Of a DNA stretch of 64,000 nt, positions 1 to 12,075 are shown one piece after another. Below the pieces are notes generated by a model. The model was not told the DNA's origin. It saw only the letters and a list, made by a program, of their open reading frames with translations, and ran no database searches. This DNA comes from Cyathus striatus. Its lineage: Eukaryota; Basidiomycota; Agaricomycetes; Agaricales; Nidulariaceae. Positions within the stretch are counted from its first letter, which is position 1. The number at the start of each line of letters is the position of its first letter. Location: positions 1,984,001-2,048,000 of the forward strand of contig JAOVFP010000019.1 in the NCBI GenBank assembly GCA_025738555.1, written 5' to 3'. The position numbers were made by a program, and so were the translations under genes.

Positions 1-11
1 GATTTTTGCAG

Positions 12-3000
12 GAGACATGTGGCATCAAAACAATTCAGTATAAAGGTGCTTTTGGCCATATTTATTATGTGAATGATTTACATTCAATTGTGGCTCAAGT
101 ATGTTATATTTCCTCTGGTATATAAATTACTATGCCTCATACTAATATTTGTCAATAGGAAATTGCAAATCCTATTACTCGTAAATATTTGGAGTTTTAT
201 CCAGAAGAGAAGAATAAGCAATTAAGCAATGCAAATCAATTCTATCATTGGCAACATGAATTGAATCCTGATTTGACAACACCTATGGTCCGTTTGGATA
301 ATCAAGATTTCTATATATTTGAGCCTGCTCTACTTAAAAATGGTCAATACTGTATTCCTCATCGCTGGTTTAAAAGGGATGGGAAATTATTCTCTGATAC
401 ATGGAAAATGAGTGAACGGAATGACCTGAGTGGTTGGATTGTTCATGAATATGGATCTATAGAAGTGCCTTCATTCCAGTTTCTGGTCTCATTTCCATTT
501 CTTCAATATAGCTTCATTCAACGGGGTATTCAAAATCCACAAAATATTCTAGGTTCTGGTTTGTAATACTATTTATCACAGATTCATACTAACCATACCT
601 TTCAGGTGGCTATAAAACAGAATCTAATTCACTTGATGACATATATGAGCAATGGATGTATACAAATCCAACTGAGGGTAATCCCTGGCGCAAAAAAGCC
701 AATGGGCATAGAGTCATGGCATTTCCTATATGGTTATATTGTGATGACACCTCAGGAAATATTTCAAAATGCTGGAATAAGCACAATAGCTTCTTATTTA
801 CTGCAGCAGGACTTCCACATGATCATGCCCATCTTGAATACCATGTTCACTTTCTGTGCACCTCAAATACAGCTCCTCCACTTGAAATGCTGGATGGAAT
901 AGCTGAACAGGTACTTTTATTTACATTATTGTGAAAACTAAATATGCTCAGTGCATTTTAAAGGTAAATATAGCTCAAAAAAATGGAGTATGGGCATGGG
1001 ATTGTGTACTTCAGGAGATTGTTCTGATTATCATATCAGTTCTTGCTGTCTTAGGAGACAACCCTATGCAAAGTGAACTTTCCTGCCACATTGGACTTCA
1101 TGGTAAACTATTTTGCCGATGCTGTTTTGTCCGTGGCCAAGACCAGTCAAAGGAACCAGCAAATCAAGCCATCAGAACACAGTCTGACAGTGACACCAGC
1201 CAAGGTAGCATACATTCTGATTCAACTTCTGTAGTAGAAGGCAACATAAAGTCAAAAAAGAAGTGCACTGAAAATGCTAAGGATATGAAAGAAAGAGTTG
1301 TTCAATTTTTAAAGGTCAGACATTATCATAATCAATCTGACTGTACCATTAAGTACTTTTATTAGATTGGGAAACTCAGAAATCGGAATGAAACAATCAA
1401 GAATCTTCATAGTATATTCACAACTGCAAGTACAGTTGGTGGCAAAACTAGATCAAAACAAATGAAAAAAAACTTTGGAATAAAGGATGTGTACCAAGAC
1501 TATTTTACAGATGCAATATTCAACTTTGTCAAGAAACTTCGCCAGGGATCTCAAGAACAAAAACAAAAAGAGCTAGATAATTATATTTTGCAACTTCCTG
1601 AGAATGTCACAAGTCCAATTTGGTGCATTCAGAATGATCTTGATCCACATCAAGATACTCCTGTTGAAATTCTTCATGTTATTTTGCTTGGATTTGTTAA
1701 ATACTTTTGGCATGATGCAATGGCAAGATTGTCCAATGACAGAAAACAGCTTCTCATAACTCGGTTATCTTCTGTAGACACCAGTGGGCTCAATATATCT
1801 CCCCTTGCTGGACAAACTCTAGTAAAATATGCAGGATCTCTAACTGGTCGTGATTTCCGCATTATTGTGCAAGTGGCTCCATTTGTTCTGTATGATCTTG
1901 TCCCCAAACCATGCTATAATACTTGGATTTCACTTTCAATGCTAGTCCCATTAGTCTGGCAGCCTGTAATTGATGATGTTAATGTGCATGTGGTATGTAA
2001 ATCATAATATTTCATTTGGTTTCCATGTGACAAGTAATTTTACTTCTAGGACGAAATTAGAGATGCCATTGACAATTTTTTATTATGCACTGCTCACTGG
2101 ACCCCACGTTGGTTCAACAAACCAAAATTTCATATAATACTTCACCTACCAGAACATATAAAGCGGTTTGGACCAGCAATACTATTTGCAACAGAGACAT
2201 TTGAATCATTTAATGCACATATACGTGCTCTTAGTGTTAATAGCAATCGCCAGGCACCTTCCAGAGATATTGGCCGGGGATTTGCAGCAACCAATCGCAT
2301 ACGACACCTTTTAAGTGGCAGAGAATTTTTGAAGCAGCAGTCTGAACAGTTGGAAACAGAAACTACAGACACACTTTCAAAACTGACTGGTAAAATATTT
2401 CAAAAGCCTGGTATTGGGCCACAAAATCTTAAGGAATATAATGCAATTATACAAAATGCAATTGGATTCCCTGTGGATAAATCATCAACTGGTATTCATC
2501 TTCACAACTCCAACACATTTGTAATGATTAATTTAGTCTTGAACAGACAGTCACTCTTTAAAAGTTACAGAGCCATTTACATGGAATAAAACTGAAGCTT
2601 CAAGGAGGTTATCTTATGAAATTGTGGAAAAAAGTTGTGCCAATAATTTTATGTATCGGTTTTGCAAGAGCTTCATTACTGAAAGTGGGGACAAATACAA
2701 AGTTGGCTCCTTTGCTGTTGTTGAAATCCAACAGAACAATACAGCTTCTGAAGCAGCACCAACTAAAATAGGGAAGATCATTGAACTTTTACAAGTTTCC
2801 CCTTCATCTTCAAAAGCCCCTACATTTGTTCTTGTGGAAATTTATTCCACAAGTACAATATCTGATACATACAGAATGCCTAAGCTCATCTCCCAGAATG
2901 TTTGTTATATGTTGAAACCTGAGGTAGGCTTTATTTAAAATACTTTGAACTCATTGCAAATTATAAATCTATTAGGATATCTTATGCACAGTGAATGTTC

Positions 3001-3377
3001 AACACAATTGTGCAGAACACAACTGTGGTACTAGCCAAACCCGAGAAACAATGCAGGAACATGAAAAAACCAACATATATGCTTATGAGACAAAGCATTC
3101 TCCATCCAAGGATATTGACTTGATACTAAATATTGCACAGATGCGAAATTCTATCCATCTGCATGATTTTCACCCCAAACTGAAAACCCCAACAGAGGAA
3201 GAGCAACTTAATGCAATAGATCAAGGAATTGCTATGGAAATTGCATCAAGAAAGGGAAGACAAGAAAATGAACGAAGTCAGTCATGTCAAATAGCTTCAA
3301 CATCAAATTCTCTTGTTCAGCAAGTACATTCAAATCTTATTCATGGAGCATCGAATCTACGAAATTTATTGCAGTGA
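12..3377 (+). CDS. Plavaka-family (CACTA/EnSpm-like) DNA transposase, 5' end outside window
   Basis: A DNA transposase of the Plavaka group, widespread in Basidiomycota. I read exons at about 12-98, 159-556, 606-909, 963-1314, 1366-1992, 2050-2491, 2562-2921 and 2978-3377. All are joined by short GT-AG introns and stay in one frame. Family signatures as I remember them are present: TNPTEGNPWRKKANGHRVMA (about 656), WAWDC followed by LGDNPMQSELSCHIGLHGKL (about 1055-1110), DTPVEILHVILLGFVKYFWH (about 1654), and HLPEHIKRFGPA, TETFESFNAHIRA, NRQAPSRDIGRG (about 2140-2290). The C-terminal part (NVQHNC, then LNIAQMRNSIHLHDF) also fits. No internal stop was needed in the spliced reading. The N-terminus and the left transposon end are not visible. 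The next gene, on the same strand, may belong to the same element. Confidence 0.85.
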
Positions 3378-4271
3378 GTCTCAATGACAAAATGTGGCAT
3401 CTATTTGGTGGGCCAAACAATGCCACGCCTCCCGCCACAGCTCTCACTCAATGTTTCACCATCAACCTCTCTGTTGTGCAATTCTCTCATTCCACTTCAA
3501 ATGCTTTCCAACCAATTCATCGCCAAAGCCAAGCCATCTGAACCATACATGAATGCCTAGTACTAAGGCTGTATATGGTTAGTTTCAGAGCAAAGGAACC
3601 TGTTAAATGGCGCAATACTCTTCTCTCAATGAATCAAGGTGTTTCCCTTTTGTGTATCATGCCTTCTTCCTCATCTCAGCACAGCCATTCTCTTTCTGAG
3701 AATCGTACTTCAGCACCACAGCATACTTCTCGAGGCATTCCTGATCCAGCCATGTTCGCAGATACGATGGCCCGTCGACACAAGCTGGAGCCATGCCAAG
3801 CAAGTGACCTTCAGACCTTAGTGCATGTAAGCCTACAGTTCTAACACGTATGTTGTACTCTACTTGACATACCACTTTAGCTTGGCAGTACACTCGATCA
3901 GGCCGACCTTTTAATCCGTATCACAACTAATGCACTTTTGTTCAATGTACTCAACAAAATGGCAGAGATTCGCAAAGATGGGCGTACTACAGCCAATGCA
4001 ATGGAAGAGCTTCATAAATTGGTGGCCATCAATTGGAAGCCATCCCGAATTCAGAAGGTATGATAGCACAATTCTACGTTTAGTTATATACTTTCACTAA
4101 AACTTCAAAGGACGCCATTCTTGTCTGCATCAAGAACAAAGTGATGAACCCTTCTATAGCTTCATATGTAGAGCTTGCAGTACTAGTAATGATATGTCTC
4201 CATTCTTTGAGATTCTCCGTAATTGATTTCGTGCTGTAGCGCAAATTGAAACAGGACCCCGCAAGTTATCA

Positions 4272-5550
4272 GTATGTTGCACTCTCCCACAGTTATCACT
4301 GGACTCTCACTGAACTCTCACCAGACTATCAAGAGTTCAGTGAGAGTCTCACTAGACTCTCACTACACTATCAGTAGGGCACATGGACTCTACCTGAACT
4401 CCACTGAACTCAAGTGCCTAAGCTGTACCTAGACTCTATTGTCACAGTTGTAACATGTTTCCCACAGTCATCACACTTGTCACACATGTGTGAAAGTGTG
4501 CCATATGGGAAAATGTTGGAAAAAGCATGACGTATTAGAAAAAGTGTGATATGTGTGACATCCAACATTTTCCAACATGTCACACAGACTCTATTGTCAC
4601 AGTTGTAATGTGTTTCCCACAGTTATCATACTTGTCACACATGTGTGAAAGGTTGGAAAAAGTGGGAAAAGTGTGACATGTTGGAAAAAGTTGGAAAAAG
4701 TGTGGTGCCTAAGCTTTACCTAGACACTATTGTCACACATGTATGAAAGTGTGACATGTTGGAAAATATTGGAAAAAGCGTGACATGTGTGACATGTGTG
4801 GGGAAAGTGTGACAAGTGTGGGAAAAGTGTGATATGTGTGACAAGTGTGGGAAAAGTGTGACATGTTGGAAACAAAAGTGTAACATGTGTGACAAGCGTG
4901 GGGAAAGTGTGACATATGTGACAATGTGGGGAAAGTGTGACATGTTGGAAAAAGTTGGGTAAGTGTGATGGTTATGATATGTGACACTTTTCTAACATGT
5001 CACACTTTTCCCCACGATTGTCACACATGTCACACTTTTGTTTCCAACATTTTCCAAACATGTCACGCTTTTTCCAACATGTCACACTTTTCCCACACAT
5101 ATCACGCTTTTTCCAACATTTTCCAACATGTCACACTTTTCCCACATTTTCCAATCTTTCACACATGTGTGACAAGTATGATAACTGTGGGAAACACATT
5201 ACAACTGTGACAATAGAGTCTGCCTGAAGTCTACCTGGAGTCCACCTGATCTTGTGGAGGAGTGAGATATACAGCTTATTCTCACTAGGTTCTCGTTGGA
5301 CTCTCTGAGATTCATCTCATTATAGTATCACTGAGCTCTCAGAGATTCTCACTCAATGAGAACTAGGTGAGATTGTAGTGAGATGAAAATTGTTCATTTT
5401 CTCAGTGTAGTCTCACCAATGTCTCACTAATATCTCTCCACACTCTCGGATATACCACTAAAATTAACCTGGATTCTCACTGGAGTATCAGGGAATCTCA
5501 TGAGAATCTCACTGGATTCTATTGAGACTGTGGGTCAGTGACATGACCTC
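4272..5550. mobile_element. Non-autonomous Mutator-like element inserted in an exon
   Basis: The 10-mer CAAGTTATCA occurs on both sides (4262-4271 and 5551-5560). Removing 4272-5550 plus one copy restores an open frame (QDPASYQ to LGDALSR), so the insertion boundaries are precise. The ends are imperfect inverted repeats that converge on CACT..CCCACAGT (left, 4281-4293) and its complement (right, about 5528-5541). A 9-11 bp duplication is typical of Mutator-like elements. There is no coding capacity; the interior is tandem and inverted repeats. Confidence 0.7.
4431..5221. repeat. Internal 62-bp inverted and direct repeats with TGTGACATGTTGGAAA minisatellite
   Basis: A 62-bp block starting AGACTCTATTGTCACAGTTG lies at 4431-4492. 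It recurs in direct orientation at 4586-4647 and inverted at 5160-5221; the last two are exact complements by eye. Between them are many variants of TGTGACATGTTGGAAAAAGT on the left arm and its complement on the right arm, so the whole stretch can fold back on itself. It lies inside the 4272-5550 element. Confidence 0.8.
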
Positions 5551-6778
5551 CAAGTTATCAACTTGGAGATGCCCTTTCAAGAATTGACAAGTTGCGTGAG
5601 GTGGAGAAGGTTATTAATGACAGCACGCGAAGTATATTAAATCAATTTAGAGCCCAGGTAGGTTATGCAGTTCATTCTCTGCAGCAATGTGTACTTTCTT
5701 CCTTTACCTTCTAGATTGTGAAGAGTGTCATCAGTGATGAAATAGTCCCATTAGAAGATCTCCTTCATTCGCTCTGGTGAAAGTTCAAGGAGGACAAGGT
5801 GAAGAATGTTCCTGCTGATCTTATGGTCAGAATTGCGATTATAGTGAGTTATAGTTTTGTCAATGTGATGTTCAACTTACCAAGATGCCCAGCGCCGCTT
5901 TGTCTATGAGAACCCGAACACTGACGATGAAGATGCAGAGGACAATCTCTTTACAGCCACAGGTGCTCAGCAGCCACCTGGAGACAATAGCGACAACCCG
6001 GACCAAAGACCCAGTAAACGTAAACAAGGAAAGAAAGGAAAACCACAGGACAGCGGAACCTCTAAGAAATTCGGGTTTTGGAAATGGTTCAATGTTTTCA
6101 TGGATGCAAAAAAGGTGAAACTAGGGAGTGACATGAAGAGCAGTGGCTGGCAAAAGTATGTTTCATGTATTCGCCGTATCAAGCTCACAATTCATGTACA
6201 CAAAGTTATATCCAGGAGACCCTCAAGAAAGACCATGAACTGTCATCGGAATCTGCTACCACTTACAATGGGCCTCTATTCGACTTCATTCATGGTACAG
6301 ATGAAGCTGGCGGCAATTTGAGGGTGGGGACTTGTGGGAATCGACTGCTGCCTCCTCACCAAGCCGTGCCTACTCACCAAGCCATGCCTCCTCACCAAGC
6401 CACGCCTACTCACCAGTCTGCGCCTCCTCACCTACACCTGTCTCCTCATCGGCCTTTACAACATCTGCCTATACCCCTCCACCTATGCCCATGGAGAATA
6501 TTCATGAGTCTAGCATAGCCGGGGCCCCAAGGAACGCGACGTCCCCTCAAATATTCAACGCCTCCCGATCCCCCATCCACTACCAGCCAACATCATCCAC
6601 TCAAAGTCATTGGCATCAATGCTCTAGCTCACTCCGCCACTCGTCAACTCCAACCGATCGCACGTCTACACAGTATGGTGCCGGTGATTTTGCTCCTCCA
6701 GGTGCTGTATATCTGTCAAGATTGGATTTTGTACTGCACAATTCCCCTCACCAGGTTACTAGGCAGCCGGAACAATGA

Positions 6779-7320
6779 TTACCACCCATCCCACAATATA
6801 CTTGAGCTCTGAGTCGCCCATATAGTCCGAGAAGTTTCTTGGGTCCTAGTAGTGCTTCTTCCCAAGTTCCTCAAGCTGGAGTTGGGATGCATAGTTCTCG
6901 TTGCAATGACACACTTCTCCCTTCATTTTCTAGCCAGTTTGATGATTATTCATAAGTGGGAACTACAGGACAATCGCCTTTTCTACAGTTCAATGTTTAC
7001 ATAGCTAAATAGTCTACTGTCTCCACTGTTTACTATTATTCTACATAAGTTTTAATACACCTTGCTTGTGATTCATCCAGTCCTGGGCAAGCGTAGGGAG
7101 CAAAATAACGAATATGCAGGGTATCCCGTCTTCATGTCAAGACCCAAACCTGAACCGAACATATGTATAACATAATATACTAGCCTACGCTACACACATA
7201 ATAACCTGAATACTGACAGGCATATATGCGACGCTCTCGTGCTCTTCCTTTCCTTTGGCACATCCTCAGCAATTCGGCCCCCAGCTTATAATTAGGATGT
7301 GTGCTAGCTTCACCCGTGTA
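6779..7320. other. AT-rich intergenic stretch
   Basis: About 540 bases after the decayed gene. I see no coding frame, RNA gene or clear repeat here apart from the start of the inverted-repeat element at its right edge. Confidence 0.4.
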
Positions 7321-7321
7321 T

Positions 7322-9190
7322 TTGTCACGCATTTCACGCACGTCACACGTGTCACGTCTTTGAGGAGCGTCACGCCGTGACGATCTGCATACATGTCACA
7401 CTTTTCACATATGTTACATATATCATTTTTTAAAATCCATCATGTGTTCATGCATGTAACATTTTTCAAATGCATTGCAACTTTTCACAAATATGATGCT
7501 TTTGAATTACATTATATTTTTCTGTCTGTCATGAGAGTGGAGTAAGAATTTAATAGTATAGAGTGAATTAATTATATATGCAGAGGAAACAAAATGAACT
7601 TGTAGAAGTGGAGATTGTAACATGGAAAATAACAATTAGATAGTTATAGAAGTGTGGTAGTAATAAGAAACAAGAATGAAAAATGTAGAGTGTATATGTA
7701 GTTGAAGTCCTACCCCACTGACAGAGCATGAGAAATTTGGAAATGGGATGATATGATGTTTAATAATCAGGTCTAGAGATGTAATGAAATGACAAAGTAA
7801 AAACTATAATGGTTAGTCTGGATATGAGAGATCATGAGATCATATGATAGAAATGAATGTTTTGGAAATATTTAACAACTGAACAGAAAAGGACATACTG
7901 AAAGAACTACATATGAATAAAAAATCTGAAAGAATAGTGAGTATATGTGATTCCACATCACATCAAACTCACATGTCTCAGTTATTAAATAATCATGATT
8001 CTTGCATTAACCATTGGTTATTCTTATATCTTCTACTCACATTATTAAGTCACATATATGCTTACTCTATATGATTACATGACACTTCTACACTGTCATA
8101 TGTGTTCACATCTCTGATTTATGTCATATAGTTCTTTTAGTATTAGTATCCATTTGGTCATTACTTGCTTGTCTATTCTTTAGTTTAGTGTCAACTACAT
8201 CATCACCTTCTTTTCTTCTTGTTCTCTTTTCAGAAGGACTACTTTGTCTTTTCTCCTTTCTTGCCTAAGAAAAACTTACTATCATTTTTCAATAGTGATG
8301 TGCAGTATTGTCATACAGGGTCTGAATCAATGACTGACTTGTCAATGCAAGAGGCTGAATTACACTGCTAAGTAATGAGATATGGGTTAAATGTGGCATC
8401 ACTGAGTGCTCTGATTCCTTGGATATGAAAGGTACAGAACATTTTTCATTATAGATCTGTTGGAACCCCATCAACATGTCACAATCATGATACACATGCA
8501 AGCATAATGTGCTTGAAATGTATTATACATCTCAAAGATGTGACATAAGTAATGCTTATGATGTGTGTGAAAGCATGATGTAAGTCCCAAAGACATGATG
8601 AATATGATGCATGTACAACTCATAAGAAACAGATGTGACTTATGTGACATGCATGCAGATCGTCACAGCGTGACGTGCCCCAAAGACGTGACACGTGTGA
8701 CGACAAACGCGCTACAGCGTGACAAGTGCAATATATGCGTAGTGTGGGAGAATTGTGACAGACGTGACGCGCATGAAAATTGTCACAAATATGATGTGTG
8801 GGAAATGTATGATGAATTGATGCGCGAGAATATGCGTGACAGACGTGACGGGTGGGACGAATGTGATATGCGGGAATATATGTGACGAACGTGACGCACA
8901 GGAAATATGTGACAGATGTGAAGCGCGGGAATATATGTGACAAATGTGACACGCGGGAAGTATGTGACAAATGCGAAGCGCGGGAATATGTGTGACGAGC
9001 GTGACGCGCGTGAAGAACGTGACAGATACAATGCGCGGGAAAAATAAGAGGCGCGGGAATATGTGTGACGAACGTGACGCGCGTGAAGAACGTGACAAAT
9101 GCAATGCGCGGGAAAAATATGAGGCGCGGGAGTATGTGTGACGAACGTGACGCGCGTGAATAACGTGACAAATGCGAAGCGTGAGAAATA
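7322..9190. mobile_element. Inverted-repeat element (copy A) with CACGTCAC/GTGACG termini
   Basis: The left arm at about 7322-7410 (TCACACGTGTCACGTCTTTG..) is the inverted complement of about 8637-8718 (CAAAGACGTGACACGTGTGA). The AT-rich interior at about 7400-8290 is non-coding. A diverged relative lies at about 54010-55245. There the interior is in the opposite orientation, while the segment matching 8326-8420 and the right array keep the same orientation. The family is not known to me; there is no transposase ORF. Confidence 0.55.
8640..9190. repeat. CpG-rich GTGACG/GCGCGGGAA minisatellite
   Basis: Degenerate tandem units of roughly 60-75 bp combine GTGACGAACGTGACGCGCGT, GAAGAACGTGACAAATGC and GCGCGGGAAAAATATG. 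The stretch is far richer in CpG than its surroundings. It gives long antisense open frames of low-complexity (SHAS/HICH-type) sequence that I do not regard as genes. A shorter array of the same family is at 55030-55240. Confidence 0.8.
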
Positions 9191-9239
9191 TGTAAAGCGC
9201 AGGTCAACTAGTAATCGGTAATAGCAATACATAAGGGAA

Positions 9240-9710
9240 AAGCATACATAATACTATTAATAATAATAGAAAGTATAAAGTAATGAGCACTTATGAGTAT
9301 ACATAATATTAATACAATAGTAATAGGAAACATAAATTAATGAGTACTTATGAGTACACATTATACCATTAAATAATAATAGGAAGCATTACAGTAATAA
9401 TAGAGAACATAAAGTAATGAGTACTTATGAGTACACATACTAGTATTACAATAATAATATGAAACACAATGTAATGAGTACTTATGAGTATGCATATTAC
9501 TATTACAATAACAATATAAAACATAATGTAATGAGTACTTATGAGTACACATAATAGTATTACAATAACAATAGGAAACATAATGTAATGAGTACTTATG
9601 AGTATGCATATTACTATTACAATAACAATAGGAAACACAATGTAATGAGTACTTATGAGTATGCATAATAGTATTACAACAACAATAGGAAACATAATGT
9701 AATGAGTACT
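9240..9710. repeat. 57-bp minisatellite
   Basis: About eight units (TAATGAGTACTTATGAGTA...) occur with an exact 57-base period in the right-hand half; for example, TAATGA recurs at 9415 and 9472. Because 57 is a multiple of three, two antisense frames stay open through the array, with a 19-residue repeat. This is a by-product of the period, not evidence of a gene. The array ends where the 7.7 kb element begins. Confidence 0.85.
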
Positions 9711-9724
9711 GAGGTCTTTATGCT

Positions 9725-10010
9725 CACCCCCCCATTCCGTCCGGAGTCCAGACGGACTCCGTGGATTCCACGGACTATCTGGACAGACTTCAAGGATTTT
9801 CCGGATAGTCCGTGGAATCCAGCCGGACTCCAGCTGGACTCATTTTGGCTGCAAGTCCAGCCAATTTTTTCAATTCCGGTCTGGTTCCAGTCCACCTGGA
9901 GTCCATCTGGAGTCCGCCAGGAATCCTTTCGTTAGCTGGAGTCCGGCAAGTTTGGCAGGAATTCCGGCGGACTAAATTCATTCAGAACTCACCTGGACTC
10001 CGGTTGGAAC
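9725..10010. repeat. Left subterminal GGACTCC array
   Basis: Repeated variants of CGGACTCC, CTGGAGTCC and CCGGATAGTCC occur in both orientations, so the stretch is rich in small palindromes. It matches the 17140-17390 array in composition but in inverted position. Confidence 0.75.
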
Positions 10011-10097
10011 TAGGTGGACACAGACTCTCTATTAGCCACTATTAGTATTTACTAGTTACTTGTTATTAGTATTAGTTACCTTTAATTAATTTATAGT

Positions 10098-10185
10098 AAA
10101 AAGACACAACAAGCTGGAATCGAACCCTCAGCTAAGGAACAAGTCATGTGAGCAACTAGAGAGTACACAATACCGATACACTAAA
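10098..10185 (-). repeat. tRNA-derived SINE-like or decayed tRNA sequence
   Basis: On the minus strand there is an exact Pol III B box, GGTTCGATTCC (10116-10126). Upstream is an imperfect A-box-like TAGTGTATCGG (10173-10183), and downstream a T5 run (10098-10102) could act as a Pol III terminator. The acceptor and T stems do not pair properly, so it is not a working tRNA. It lies in the left part of the 7.7 kb element. Confidence 0.4.
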
Positions 10186-10249
10186 TGGTCTTACAATTCT
10201 TAGAGACCACAATCTACATAATCACCGTATATTTCACTTTTCTGAAATG

Positions 10250-12000
10250 GTATGTCATTTTCCCACCCTATTTTTTCTTTCTCTCTCACGTCAACGCTTC
10301 CACCCTCCCATGTCAACGCGTCAAGCGCCTCAAACCCCCTTCCCACATCGTCGCCTCTAACCCCCTTCCCATATCGTCGCCTCAAGCTCTCTTCTCATGT
10401 CGTCGCCTCAAGCCTTCTCCCACGTTGTCGCCTCAAGCCCCCTTCGCATGTCGGTGCCTCAAGACTCCTTCCCACGTCGTCGACCCATCCCCACCTCCCT
10501 CGTTGTCGCCCAAATCGACTCTCAAGCGCAAGATCGATAGTACAGCAAGATCGATAACGTATGGGATAGGCGCTGTGGTGTGAATGGTTGTGCATGCGTG
10601 AGCGCATAAAATCTAAAGGTACTCGTTTCCCCCTCTTTCTCCGTCTTCCCTTCTCACTACCGGACAACGGGCGCTATATAGGTGCGCCTCTCTTCCCTCC
10701 CTCGTTTTCGTCTTGCAAGTGACGGCTCCTCACCCCCCCATCTCCTCTTGCTGCCTCATCTCGCAAGTGACGAGAGTAACGGCGTCTCCCTGCCACCTCA
10801 TCTGGCAAGTGACGAGCGTGTGTGTGTGCATCCCCCCTCCTCGTCGCTTGCCAGGACGAGCGCTGTCATGTCCCCCTCCTCTCCTCCACTTCGTCTCGCA
10901 AGGGACGAGCGTTCGTCCATCCCCACTCCTATCCCCCACCTCGTCTTGCAAGTGACGAGTGTGCATGCGTGCATGTGTCCCCTCATGTCCCCCTCCTCAC
11001 CACCACCTCACATCCTCCATCCCCCCATCCTCCTCTCCCCCACCTCGTCTCACAAGTGACGAGCGTGCGTGGTCCTCTCTCCCACCTGCTCCGTCCCCCC
11101 CTCCTCCTTCCCCTCCTCGTCTCGCAAATGACAAGGACAAGCATATCGTCCCCCCCACCTCCTCTTCCTTGTCTCGCAAGTGACATGGGCGAGCACTCGT
11201 CCCCCCTTGTCCTTGTCTCGTAAGTGACAAGGATGAGCACTCGTCCTCCCCCTCCTCGTCCTCGTCCTCATCTCGCAAGTGACGAGGACTCCAAGTCCCC
11301 CCCTCCTCCTTCCCCTCGTCTCACAAATGACGAGGACGAGCTAGCCGTCCCTCTCCCCCTCCTCATCCTCATCTCACAAGTGATGAGGACTCCAAGTCCC
11401 CCCCTCCTCCTTCCCCTCATCTCACAAATGACGAGGGCGCTGGTCCCCTCATCCTCATCCTCATCTCGCATGTGACGAGGACGAGCGCTGGTCCCCCCCT
11501 CCTCCTTCTCGTCCCTCCTCCTCCTTCTCGTCCCTCCTCCTCCTCCTCGTCCCTCCTCCTTCTCGTCCCTCCTCCTTCTCGTCCCCCCTCCTTCTCATTC
11601 CCCCTCTTCCTCGTCCCCCCCCTCCTCCTTCCTGTCCTCGTCTGGCAAGTGACGAGGATGAGCGCTGGTTCCCCCCTCCTCATCCTCATCCTCGTCTGGC
11701 AAGTGACAAGGACAAGCATCCATCCCCTTCCCCTTCACACGTCCTCCGTCCCCTCCTCATCCTCCCCCCCACTTCGTCTGGCAAGTAACAAGTGTGTGTG
11801 TGTGCATGTTTCCCTCCTCCCACCTCCTCCATCCCCCTGTCATCCTCTCCCCCACCTCGTCTGGCAAGTGACGAGTGTGTGTGTGTGCATGCATTCCCCC
11901 TCCCTCATCGCTTGCCAGGACAAGCGTGCACGTGTCCCCCTCCTCTCCACCACCTCATGTCCTCCTTCCCCCCGTCCTTCTCTCCCTCGCTCATTCTCTT
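10250..12000. repeat. Pyrimidine-rich minisatellite with CTCGTCTCGCAAGTGACGAG core
   Basis: Some twenty variants of the near-palindromic core CTCGTCTSGCAAGTGACGAG are spaced by C/T-only runs of 20-80 bases (CCCCCTCCTCCTTCTCGTCC type). The first part (10300-10500) uses a related CACGTCGTCGCCTCAAGCCC unit. The strand asymmetry is extreme, so long frames stay open on both strands; these are rejected as genes. Such tracts can form triplex (H-DNA) structures; that is general knowledge, not shown here. Confidence 0.8.
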
Positions 12001-12070
12001 CTCATGCCAATGGGCCAAGGGCAAAAGGCTGTGTTTTGCTTAAAATAGTTTAGATAATCATGTACTGTAG

Positions 12071-12075
12071 CCAAT
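12071..12075 (+). promoter_or_regulatory. CCAAT box upstream of the 12283 gene
   Basis: CCAAT lies about 208 bases before ATG 12283, in the short non-repetitive stretch between the minisatellite and the gene. A pyrimidine-rich leader (12190-12240) follows. Only the motif is visible; function is inferred. Confidence 0.3.

Larger units (their letters stand above)
3659..6778 (+). pseudogene. Unrecognised multi-exon basidiomycete gene, interrupted by a transposon and a stop
   Basis: I do not recognise a named domain. The likely start is ATG 3659 (MPSSSSQHSHSLSEN). Exons can be followed through LGSTLDQADLLIRI (about 3883-4059), DAILVCIKNKVMNPS (about 4111-4185), RKLKQDPASYQ (about 4240-4271), LGDALSRIDKLREVEK (after 5560), IVKSVISDEIVPLEDLLHSL (about 5715-5777), RRFVYENPNTDDEDAED (about 5891 on) and YIQETLKKDHELSSES (about 6211 on). 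A 1.28 kb element sits inside the ASYQ/LGDA exon. An in-frame TGA at 5778-5780 replaces what is probably a Trp codon. A probable 1-nt shift near 6310 leads into a Pro/Ser-rich tail with SPSHA/SPSRAY repeats ending at 6778. It may be the second ORF of the neighbouring Plavaka element; that is inference. Confidence 0.6.

Noticed and set aside
4716..5227. His/Cys/Phe-rich repeat frames inside the Mutator-like element
   Set aside because: Translations of the TGTGACATGTTGGAAA repeat; not coding.
8620..9232. Antisense frames of 130-195 codons rich in His, Ser and Cys
   Set aside because: They are translations of the GTGACG minisatellite in several frames at once.
9361..9695. Two antisense frames of about 100 codons encoding a 19-residue repeat
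   Set aside because: A 57-bp tandem period keeps any stop-free frame open; there is no promoter, start or conserved feature.
9240..9710. Regularly spaced repeats considered as a CRISPR array
   Set aside because: Units are contiguous 57-bp tandem copies without unique spacers, in a eukaryotic genome.
10682..12053. Long overlapping open frames on both strands (up to 193 codons)
   Set aside because: They arise from C/T-only minisatellite sequence; translations are Pro/Ser/Leu or Arg/Gly low complexity with no start context or introns.
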